Shown here: positions 46,101 to 55,680 of the stretch, in pieces
How positions within the stretch are numbered: the stretch's first letter is position 1
How the letters are laid out: every line of letters begins with the position of its first letter
Origin: Lepiota brunneoincarnata
Taxonomy: Eukaryota > Basidiomycota > Agaricomycetes > Agaricales > Agaricaceae
Assembly (NCBI GenBank): GCA_023014365.1
Contig: JAEBUN010000055.1
Location: 155,408-219,407, forward strand
Length of the DNA: 64,000 nt
Direction: 5' to 3'
Translations under genes and position numbers: made by a program
The notes under the pieces: generated by a model
The model's input: only the letters and a program-made list of their open reading frames with translations
What the model was told of the DNA's origin: nothing
Databases searched by the model: none

Positions 46101-46762
46101 GCGCGCCGTACTTGACGACCTGACTCTTGTGTCGGATCCGGTCATAGACCTTCCCGAGAGAACCCTGGATTGCATCCCAGAGGTGGGTTCTCAGTCACCC
46201 CGGCAACGGGCGACAGAGTCAGCTGTAATTCCAAGAAGGAAAGCTCGGCACGCTTGTGAGCAATGCCTCTCGTCAGCTCTGCCTTGCGGTAGGCGACATC
46301 GCTTTCCGTAAACGCCGCTACAGCTTGCGGGTTCTCGGAAATATAAGACTTGGTGAACGCGAAGGGCGTCCTCCTAGCCTTAAGCTCGGACGGGAATGTA
46401 CCCGCGGTCTGATGGCCCTCCAAACGTTGGAGAGCCGTCTTACAGGTCTCAACCTGACGTCGGGTTTTCATGCCCTCAATCAGGTACGGACGCAGAGCAT
46501 CCCTGTATGACCCCGGCATACATGCCAGTAGGTCCGCAAGCGATGCAGCAGCCCGGATGGGCGCGCGGCGAGCGGAACCGAGTTGTGTCTCCGACACCGA
46601 GACCTCACCGGTCGCGGCGTCGTGGCGCAGGCCGCCTAGCGATCGAGTGACCGCCAGAGCGACCGAGGCAGCCGGAGACGCGGCGCGAACACGAGCCCGA
46701 GAGGACCCGGAAGCGCCGCCGCCAGTCGAGGATCCTGCCTTCTTGTTGGTACGAGGGGGCAT
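43167..46762 (-). pseudogene. PLE-11 RT ORF with N-terminal frameshifts
   Basis: The C-terminal 788 codons (45533-43167) are intact with DKN, GDVVAFYPHVDV, YIDD, thumb and the full tail, and give the reference for the unshifted family A C-terminus. From 45534 to the ATG at 46762 the frame is broken by several indels, for example one extra A near 45911-45915, a lost G near 45981, and changes around 45845 and 46180. Most, though not all, are run-length changes. Confidence 0.83.
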
Positions 46763-46810
46763 TGCGGTAGGATCGGGGGAGGTTGAGAGAGTTGTTGGCT
46801 CTGAAAGTGT

Positions 46811-46830
46811 GTTTAGGGTTAGGGAAGGGG
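46811..46830 (+). repeat. Short telomere-like seam inside PLE-11 (leader/pLTR joint)
   Basis: TTTAGGGTTAGGG next to A1 sequence; same position relative to the ATG as in PLE-7 and PLE-14. Confidence 0.78.
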
Positions 46831-46869
46831 GGACTAAAACACGAGTCGCGACGGTGGGGCGCAACGGGT

Positions 46870-46955
46870 TGGGAAAGGGGGCGTATAACACACGAGTCGC
46901 GACGGAGGGCGCAACGGGTCGTTGGGGTTTCCAACTACCCACCCGTTTCGTCTTA
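46870..46955 (-). mobile_element. PLE-12, family A4, 85-bp stub cut within the ribozyme
   Basis: Starts GGGAAAGGGGGCGTATAAC right after the PLE-11 stub and ends at TTTCGTCTTA, inside the stem II loop of the hammerhead. Three regular telomere repeats follow. It is one of the shortest PLE copies in the array. Confidence 0.82.
46909..46955 (-). ncRNA. Half hammerhead, truncated
   Basis: Cleavage site, stem III and the GAAA core are kept, but the CUGAUGA side and one strand of stems I and II are missing. It cannot self-cleave alone. Confidence 0.75.
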
Positions 46956-46977
46956 GGGTTAGGGTTAGGGTTAGGAA
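46955..46977 (+). repeat. Telomeric seam between PLE-12 and PLE-13
   Basis: GGGTTAGGGTTAGGGTTAGG; shares TTA with the truncated ribozyme end. Confidence 0.85.
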
Positions 46978-47009
46978 GGGGGGCGTATACACACGAGTCG
47001 CGACGGAGG

Positions 47010-47075
47010 GCGCAACGGGTCGTTGGGGTTTCCAACTACCCACCCGTTTCGTCTTATAAAAGACTCATCAGGCGC
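47010..47075 (-). ncRNA. Hammerhead ribozyme 13 (PLE-13)
   Basis: A4 form with the longer UUUUAUAA loop; complete. Confidence 0.87.
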
Positions 47076-48037
47076 ACGATGTCCGTCAGACACCTGCCGT
47101 CCAATCGATGGCCGCGATAGCGGCATCGATTGCGAACGTAATCGATCGATAACGTTCCGCGGATCGCGTTATATAATCCCCCGAATAATCGGTGAAACTT
47201 AGAAATATAACTTACTATCGGCTTACGTAAACCTACCGTACTGACTTTAGCGCGCAATGTTAGCGCTGAGAAAAGTCACGTGATCGTGCGACCGGTCACG
47301 TGCCATCGGGCTATGTTACCCGACGACGGAACAATCCGGGCCGGGGTAGGGCCGTCACGTGACAACGTGGCAAGGTGCACTTTCGCACGGGGTCCAAGCG
47401 TGGGAAGCTTGTGAAAGCCGGCACCGGCGACATGAATAACCGGTGGCGGGGTACTTACCTTAGGTGGCTGATCCTTCCCACGGGGCTGCTAAAGGACACC
47501 CCGCCCGAAACCGCCGGTTAGGTCCGGTTAGGTTCGGGTTAGGGGGACGCATGGTATTAGTATGCTGTCCTTGTTGGGAAGGTAAGGTAGTACTTACCGC
47601 AAAAGCGATCCGCACGGCATATAACCGGCAGAATAGCGAGTTAACCGCCACCAGGGATCGAACTTACGTTGTTATCCGTATACACGACCACTACTAGTTA
47701 ATAGACTTAGGAAGGGGGCATAACCGCCCCCCCAGACATGGTTCCGGGTTACGCCGCACCATCTCACCCCAAACCGATAAAAGGCCACCTATTTAAAAAC
47801 CTGTTTTCGCGTGCTGCGATCGAAGCGCAGGTCGTGCAACACCGAAGTCTTCTAACGACGGCGTCCCAGGAAGGTTACTCAAGATCAGCAAATATGGGCC
47901 GGCCGACATACGGGAATCACCCCGCAGAGGTCGGTACCCGAACGCCCAGGGATTTCCCCATTTGGGCGCCGACTTGGTACCAGTCGCCGCAGCCATTGTG
48001 CGGACAACTACGGCTGGCATGGTATACCAAGTAAGCC

Positions 48038-48814
48038 TTATCTATCAACGTTGATGATCGCGAGCCACGGATCAGGCGTCTTCTCACGATGGTGTTCTAC
48101 CGCCGGAGCGGAAGAAGAGGCCACGGGAGCTCGAGCTTCTTCGCGAAAGAAGTCGGTAATTAACGCCTGGCGGTCGCGCCGCGCGAGAACAGAAGCACGC
48201 CAAATTGACGTGAGGTCCATTATTTGCCGGGTTCTTTTCTTCGAAACCAGCAAACGGCGACCAAAAAGACCGAGCTTATCTAGGCGAAGGAAGGGCCCTT
48301 GCCAACCAGAGTCGACACACCAATCTTTCGCAACCCTCGGACAAGTCGGGCTCATCCTCGGTGCGATCGATCTTAGTGAAGACCTTAGTCAGCTCAGACG
48401 CTAACTTCGGGATACCTAGTTTCACCAGATCCAGGGGTAACGGCACGTTATTCCGGCCCCTGACATCCAGACGGGCGAAGACGTTCATAGCCTGCGCCCA
48501 GCCAGTCTTTATACTGTCCTCAAGTTCGTGAGCGTTGAATAAATCCCAGGAGATGTTGAACTCGCTCTTTAAGACGAGCACGTCAGCCGCCGGCGGCGAA
48601 GACTCCCTAAGCCTCGCATCCCACCGCGCACGGTAGTTATCTCTTAACCATGCAGCTATTAACATCGGAGGATAGCCACGCGCTATGTAGATATCCGAAG
48701 CTTCTCTACAAGCCATCACGTAATCGTCAAAACGTGAAGAAAGCGTGGCGAGCCTCGACAGCTCACTGCAAAACGTCCCTTCTTGACGTAAAGCGGGTGA
48801 AAGCTGATCCAGGG
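48038..48814 (-). pseudogene. PLE-13 RT ORF, C-terminal remnant with frameshifts
   Basis: Thumb and tail are present in two frames: 48719-48276 and 48355-48038. Against PLE-8 there is an extra C at the CCC near 48335 and a lost T near 48780, both run-length changes. Confidence 0.82.
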
Positions 48815-48859
48815 TAGGGTTAGGGTTAGGGGGGGTTAGGGGTTAGGGGGTTAGGAAAG
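48813..48859 (+). repeat. Telomeric seam between PLE-13 and PLE-14
   Basis: About 45 bp of TTAGGG with several over-long G runs (up to seven). One of the most irregular seams, so run-length errors are possible. Confidence 0.83.
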
Positions 48860-48890
48860 GGGGCGTATAAACACGAGTCGCGACGGAGGG

Positions 48891-48955
48891 GCGCAACGGG
48901 TTGTTGGGGTTTCCAACTACCCACCCGTTTCGTCTTATAAAGACTCATCAGGCGC
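48891..48955 (-). ncRNA. Hammerhead ribozyme 14 (PLE-14, 3' pLTR)
   Basis: Complete motif, family A form. Confidence 0.88.
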
Positions 48956-49925
48956 ACGATATCCGTCAGATACCTGCCGTCCAATCGATTGTCGCCGATA
49001 GCGATCGATTGCGATTTTGATCGATAGATCAAAATCCGCGGAACGTATTTATAATCCCCCCGTTAATAACAGGTGAAAATAGGATTAAAAACTTAACTTC
49101 GAGTTTCAAAACTTACCGCGCTGACTTAGACGCGCGCTTGCGTCTGGGAAAAGTCACGTGATCGTGCGACCGGTCACGTGCCATCGGGCTATGTTACCCG
49201 ACGACGGAACAATCCGGGCCGGGGTAGGGCCGTCACGTGACAACGTAACAAGGTGCACTTTCGCACGGGGTCCAAGCGTGAGAACTTGTGAAACCCGGCA
49301 CCGGTGACATGATTTACCGGTGGCGGTGTACTTACCTTAGATGGCTATCCTTCCCACGGGTCTGCTAGAGGACGCCCCGCCCGACCGAGCCGGTTAGGTC
49401 CGGTTAGGTTCGGGTTCGGGTTAGGGGGTAACATAGTATTAGTATGCCGCCCTCGTCAGGAAGGTAAGGTAGTACTTACCGCAAAGAACGCTCCGCACGG
49501 CATATAACCGGCGTTTTAAAGCGAGTTAACCGCCATCAGGGGTCGAACTTACGTTGTTTACCGTTTACGCGAAAGTTACTATTCGAAAGACTTAGGAAGG
49601 GGGCATAACCGCCCCCCCAGACGTGGTTCCGGGTTACGCCGCACCATCACACCCAAACCGATAAAAGGCCACCTATTTAAAACCTGTTTTCGCGTGCTGC
49701 GATCGAAGCGCAGGTCGTGCAACCCCGAAGTCTTCTAACAACGGGGTCCCAGGAAGGTTACTCAAGATCAGCAAATATGGGCCGGCCGACATACGGGAAT
49801 CACCCCGCAGAGGTCGGTACCCGAACGCCCAGGGATTTCCCCATTTGGGCGCCGACTTGGTACCAGTCGCCGCAGCTAGGTTGTGCGGACAACTACGGCT
49901 GGCATGGTATACCACGTAAGCCATA

Positions 49926-52900
49926 TCAATCGAAGTTCGCAATCGCGATCCACGGATCAGGCGTTCTTCTCACGGTGGTGTTCTACCGCCGGAGCGGAAG
50001 AAGAGGCCACGGGAGCTCGAGCTTCGGCGAAGAAGTCGGTTATTAACGCCTGGCGGTCGCGCCGCGCGAGAACAGAAGCACGCCAAATTGACGTAAGGTC
50101 CATTATCTGTCGGGTTCTTTTCTTCGAAACCAACAGACGGCGACCGAAGAGACCGAGTCTATCTAGGCGTAAGAAAGGTCCTTGCCAACCCGAATCTAAA
50201 CACCAATCCTTTGCACACTCCGCCAAGTCAGCCTCGGCTTCAGCACGCGGGATCTTAGTAAAGAGACGCATCAACTCAGACGCCTTCTTAGGGATACCTA
50301 GTTTGGTCAGATCGTACGGAAGCGGTACGTTATTCCGCCCCCGGACGTCTGCACGGGCGAAGACATTCATTGCCTGCGCCCACCCAGTCTTCATACTGTC
50401 CTCAAGTTCGTGAGCATTAAACATGTCCCAGGATATGTTGTATTCGCTTTTTAGCACAAGCACGCCATTCGCTGGCGGTACGGACTCCCTTAGCCGTACG
50501 TCCCAACGTGCTCGGTAGTTATCGCGAAGCCAAGCGGCGATCAACAATGGAGGGTAGCCACGCGCAATGTAGATATCCGAAGCTTCTCTACATGCCTTCA
50601 CGTAATCGTCGAAACGCGAAGAAAGCGCGGCAAGCCTCGACAGCTCTGATACAAACGTCCCTTTCTAACGTAAAGGGGGTGAAAGCTGATCCAAGGAATG
50701 CGCTCAAAGTGGTTCATCGGTTTCCTATACGCCTTATGGTGGAGGCGACCGTTTGCCGTAACAGCATCATGTCTAGGAACACCATGTATTGATCCGAAGA
50801 TGACCACGTAATGGTACAGTTATCGAACATTAAATTATCTCTGAGTAGCCGCAAAGCATCCTCCTCTCGATACGCATAAACGAGAGCGAGACAATCGTCG
50901 ATGTAGCGTCCATAGAACGCCACGTCGGGTGACCGCAGGGCTGCGCACTCCTCCTCGAAGTGTACGCCGTAGATGTTCGCGAGATCGGGGCTCGAAGCCA
51001 CACCCATCGCTAGACCACGGGGCCTGACGGTAATATTTACCCTGGAACTGTACCAGTAAGTTGTCGTCCGCTGCCCGCATGCATTCCCGTAACAGCTGTA
51101 CTTTAGCTGCTGCATGCGTTGCGTCGAAGTCAGCATCTTCGACTTCCGGCTCTGACTCGGCTAACCACCGGGTGTAATATTCTTCGGCATAGGAGTGTGC
51201 CTTTTGAACATCCACATGTGGGTAGAACGCGACAACGTCGCCCGAGACAAAGTATAGACGCTTGAGCATACCGTTCTCGAATCGGAACTGCGGTAGCGAC
51301 AACTTGCTCAATTTTATCGCCAGATCCTTAGATCCATGTATAACGTACGGCGCCGATTGGATAATCGGTTTGAGACTTTTACTTACGTACTTCCCTGCAG
51401 GCCCTTGCGGGACGGAGTGGCACGGTAGAATCGGCCGGGCAGCTACCGGTGTCTTATGTATTTTAGGAATGACATAAAACGTCGGGATCGAACTAGGTTC
51501 GACCGATAACTGACTCCGGAGGAAGCGGGGAAGCTGCGATTGAATGCCGAAATCTTCCGACAATCTCGCGATGCTCTTAATGTGGTTATTTTTATCACAA
51601 AGTATATTGTACGCCGTAACGGCGCTAACCGGTTCGTAATCTACACGGTTCGACAATAACGAGAGCGCTTTTTCAATGATCCAGGCACGCGGGGCAACTG
51701 CGCAACCAAGGTTCTTATCGGTCGCTACTACGACGAGTTCGTGGGACGTCAAGTAGTCGCGGAGTTTGGCCACCGGGGGAGCAAGCGCGTGCTTGTAACG
51801 GTCCCCTTCGTGTTCATCTGTCGGCATATCAGAAACCATTTTATCAATGGCCCTACGACCGCACCAGATACCATACTCAAAAACCCTATCCAACTGGTGC
51901 ATCGCGACGCGGTTAGGCTTCGGCGACCAGTAGTCTGGATCAAAGTCGTCTTTAGCATCTTCGGCGTCAGTGGCTTTGAACCACATCGACCAACGGAGAC
52001 GATCGACGAAATCGTCCCAAGCCGAATTGATTAGACTCACGTTCGACTTAGTCGGGAGCATATACTTCATTCCCGCACTCAGATGCATGCTGTATTCACG
52101 CGGTATATCACAGTTAATCATGTGTATTGTGCTACGGTAACGCATGGACTCTAGAACTACTACAGGAGTCCGTAACACAATAAATCTGTACGCGTGTTGA
52201 GGGGTAACCGTCAGTAACCAATCCGGATACGTACTGGGTCGAGACCAGTCGAAGGGTTTAGGACTAACCTTTGGAAAGAGGGCCGCATGCACCTCTTCCT
52301 CCCCTTCGCCCTCATAAAATGGGAGGAGGCGGGGGACTAGTTCCCCCTCGATCTGCCTCCGCGTTTCCCGCCCCTGCCGGCGCCTCGCTTTCGTCGGCCT
52401 CCACGATTGGACGACCCCGAGGGGGCCGCCGCTGTCGCTTCCTCCTTCGCGCGGGCTCCTGCTCCTTTCTTGGTCGCAGGGGTCTTCTGATAAGAAAGAA
52501 AGTAGATCGGGATGAGTATGAATATCAGACGCGTGGATCGAGTACGCATTCACCTTGTCCCCTTTCTTCTCCTTGGCCTTGAGGAGAGCGGTTACCCGCT
52601 TGTCGACCATCTGCGCGATGGACTCAGCGGTGATGGCGGGCGCGGTCGACGGGCCAGCGGCTTCATCGACCTCCATCTCAAAACTCTCCTTCAACGCCTT
52701 CTTCTTTTCCATCTTCGCCTCCTCCGCGATAATCTGATCCTCGACGAAGGCAACGGCCCGTCCGAAGATGGCGGGGACGTCTTCGAGCAGCTCGACGTAC
52801 TCCCTGAGGATAGAAGGATCCTCTCTCCATCCGATTTTCACAGGATGCCCATGCGAGTCAGCGGTGGGCGCGCCGTATCGAACGACCTGACTCTTGTGTC

Positions 52901-53528
52901 GGATTCGGTCAAAGACCTTACCGAGAGAGCCCTGGATTGCTTCCCAGAGTGGGCTCTCAGTCACCCCGGCAACGGGCGACAGAGTCAGCTGTGCCTCCAA
53001 GAAGGAGAGCTCGGCACGCTTGTGGGCAATGCCTCTCGTCAGCTCAGCCTTTCGGTAAGCGACATCGCTCTCCGTAAACGCCGCAACAGCTTGCGGGTTC
53101 TCGGAGATATAAGACTTGGTGAACGCAAACGGCGTCCGCCTAGCCTTAAGCTCGGATGGGAACGTACCCGAGGTCTGGTGCTCCTCCAAGCGACGGAGGG
53201 ACACCTTACAGGTCTCAACCTGGCGGCGGGTTTTCATGCCCTCCACCAGGTACGGACGCAGAGCATCCCTGTAAGACCCCGGCATACATGCCAGGAGGTC
53301 GGCAAGCGATGCAGCAGCCCTAATGGGCGCGCGGCGAGCCGACCCGAGTTGTGTCTCTGACACCGAGACCTCTCCGGTCGCGGCGTCGTGGCGCAGGCCG
53401 CCAAGCGATCGGGTGACCGCGAGGGCGACCGAGGCAGCCGGAGACGCAGCACGTACACGGGCCCGCGAGGACCCGGCAGTGCCGCCGCCAGTCGAGGATC
53501 CCGCCTTTTTGTTGTTACGAGGGGGCAT
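49926..53528 (-). pseudogene. PLE-14 RT ORF with run-length frameshifts
   Basis: From ATG 53528 the frame is open to about 51020, through the DKN and GDVVAFYPHVDV motifs. Then an extra G in the GGGG near 51018, a lost T near 50668, a lost A near 50760 and an extra T near 49965 move the rest between frames; GLAMGVASSPDLAN and YIDD lie in the second piece. The protein is otherwise the same as PLE-7. All four are homopolymer-length changes, so long-read error is as likely as decay. Confidence 0.83.
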
Positions 53529-53575
53529 TGCGGGGGATCGGGGGAGGTCGAGAGAGTTGTTGGCTCTGAAATGTG

Positions 53576-53590
53576 TTTAGGGTTAGGAAA
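53576..53590 (+). repeat. Short telomere-like seam inside PLE-14 (leader/pLTR joint)
   Basis: TTTAGGGTTAGG with flanks identical to those at 35308 in PLE-7. Confidence 0.8.
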
Positions 53591-53622
53591 GGGGGCGTAT
53601 AAACACGAGTCGCGACGGAGGG

Positions 53623-53687
53623 GCGCAACGGGTTGTTGGGGTTTCCAACTACCCACCCGTTTCGTCTTATAAAGACTCATCAGGCGC
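53623..53687 (-). ncRNA. Hammerhead ribozyme 15 (PLE-14, 5' pLTR)
   Basis: Complete motif about 100 bp upstream of the RT ATG, as in PLE-7. Confidence 0.88.
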
Positions 53688-54586
53688 ACGATATCCGTCA
53701 GATACCTGCCGTCCAATCGATTGTCGCCGATAGCGATCGATTGCGATTTTGATCGATAGATCAAAATCCGCGGAACGTATTTATAATCCCCCCGTTAATA
53801 ACAGGTGAAAATAGGATTAAAAACTTAACTTCGAGTTTCAAAACTTACCGCGCTGACTTAGACGCGCGCTTGCGTCTGGGAAAAGTCACGTGATCGTGCG
53901 ACCGGTCACGTGCCATCGGGCTATGTTACCCGACGACGGAACAATCCGGGCCGGGGTAGGGCCGTCACGTGACAACGTAACAAGGTGCACTTTCGCACGG
54001 GGTCCAAGCGTGAGAACTTGTGAAACCCGGCACCGGTGACATGATTTACCGGTGGCGGTGTACTTACCTTAGATGGCTATCCTTCCCACGGGTCTGCTAG
54101 AGGACGCCCCGCCCGACCGAGCCGGTTAGGTCCGGTTAGGTTCGGGTTCGGGTTAGGGGGTAACATAGTATTAGTATGCCGCCCTCGTCAGGAAGGTAAG
54201 GTAGTACTTACCGCAAAGAACGCTCCGCACGGCATATAACCGGCGTTTTAAAGCGAGTTAACCGCCATCAGGGGTCGAACTTACGTTGTTTACCGTTTAC
54301 GCGAAAGTTACTATTCGAAAGACTTAGGAAGGGGGCATAACCGCCCCCCCAGACGTGGTTCCGGGTTACGCCGCACCATCACACCCAAACCGATAAAAGG
54401 CCACCTATTTAAAAACCTGTTTTCGCGTGCTGCGATCGAAGCGCAGGTCGTGCAACCCCGAAGTCTTCTAACAACGGGGTCCCAGGAAGGTTACTCAAGA
54501 TCAGCAAATATGGGCCGGCCGACATACGGGAATCACCCCGCAGAGGTCGGTACCCGAACGCCCAGGGATTTCCCCATTTGGGCGCC

Positions 54587-54616
54587 TTAGGGTTAGGGGT
54601 TTAGGGGTTAGGAAAA
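54587..54616 (+). repeat. Telomeric seam between PLE-14 and PLE-15
   Basis: TTAGGGTTAGGGGTTTAGGG and one more unit, irregular. Confidence 0.83.
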
Positions 54617-54649
54617 GGGGGAGCTCAAATACACGAGTCGCGACGGAGG

Positions 54650-54714
54650 GCGCAACGGGTTGTTGGGGTTTCCAACTACCCACCCGTTTCGTCTTATAAA
54701 GACTCATCAGGCGC
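54650..54714 (-). ncRNA. Hammerhead ribozyme 16 (PLE-15)
   Basis: Complete motif, family A form. Confidence 0.88.
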
Positions 54715-55680
54715 ACGATATCCGTCAGATACCTGCCGTCCAATCGATGGTCGCCGATAGCGATCGACTGCGATCGGTTACTTGCGTAACGCGATCCGCG
54801 GAACGTGTATGTAATCCCCCCATCAAATGGGTGAAAATAGATTAAATACTTATCGTCGAGTTTCAAAACCGTCGCCGTGCTGACTTTGGCGCGCGCTTAC
54901 GCCTGAGAAAAGTCACGTGATCGTGCGACCGGTCACGTGCCATCGGGCTATGTTACCCGACGACGGAACAATCCGGGCCGGGGTAGGGCCGTCACGTGAC
55001 AACGCAACAAGGTGCACTTTCGCACGGGGTCCAAGCGTGGGAGACTTGTGAAACCCGGCACCGGGGACATGAATACCCGGTGGCGGTGTACTTACCTTAG
55101 GTGGCTTTCCTTCCCACGGGTCTGCTAGAGTACGCCCCGCCCGACCGGGACGGTTAGGTCCGGGTTAGGTCAGGGTTAGGGGTGAGCTTAGTATTAGTAA
55201 GCCGCACTCGTTGGGAAGGTAAGGTAGTACTTACCGCAAAGAACGTTCCGCACGGCATATAACCGGCGAAAGAGCGAGTTAACCGCCACCAGGGGGAGAA
55301 CTTGCGTTGTTTACCGCTTGACGCGAGAGCTACTTTTCGAGAGACTTAGGAAGGAGGCATAACCGCCCCCCCAGACGTGGTTCCGGGTTACGCCGCACCA
55401 TCACACCCAAACCGATAAAAGGCCACCTATTTAAAAACCTGTTTTCGCGTGCTGCGATCGAAGCGCAGGTCGTGCAACCCCGAAGTCTTCTAACAACGGG
55501 GTCCCAGGAAGGTTACTCAAGATCAGCAAATATGGGCCGGCCGACATACGGGAATCACCCCGCAGAGGTCGGTACCCGAACGCCCAGGGATTTCCCCATT
55601 TGGGCGCCGACTTGGTACCAGTCGCCGCAGCTAGGTTGTGCGGACAACTACGGCTGGCATGGTATACCACGTAAGCCATA

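Larger units (their letters stand above)
42092..46872 (-). mobile_element. PLE-11, family A1, full ORF span with a 46-bp 5' pLTR stub
   Basis: A1 3' region, ORF span 43167-46762, leader, short TTTAGGGTTAGGG seam and then only 46 bp of A1 pLTR, stopping 8 nt past the ribozyme cleavage site. The next element follows with no full TTAGGG between. The N-terminal third of the ORF has several small indels. Confidence 0.83.
46975..48814 (-). mobile_element. PLE-13, family A4, 5'-truncated
   Basis: A4 3' region and about 250 codons of ORF C-terminus. Cut at GATCCAGGGTA, where GGGTA is shared between element and telomere. Closely related to PLE-8 but independently truncated. Confidence 0.86.
48855..54586 (-). 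mobile_element. PLE-14, family A3, near full-length with 5' pLTR
   Basis: A3 3' region, ORF span 49926-53528, leader, TTTAGGGTTAGG seam, then 53587-54586 as A3 5' pLTR, the longest of the four 5' pLTRs. It is cut at TTGGGCGCC. Almost identical to PLE-7, but its pLTR extends ~440 bp farther. Confidence 0.83.
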
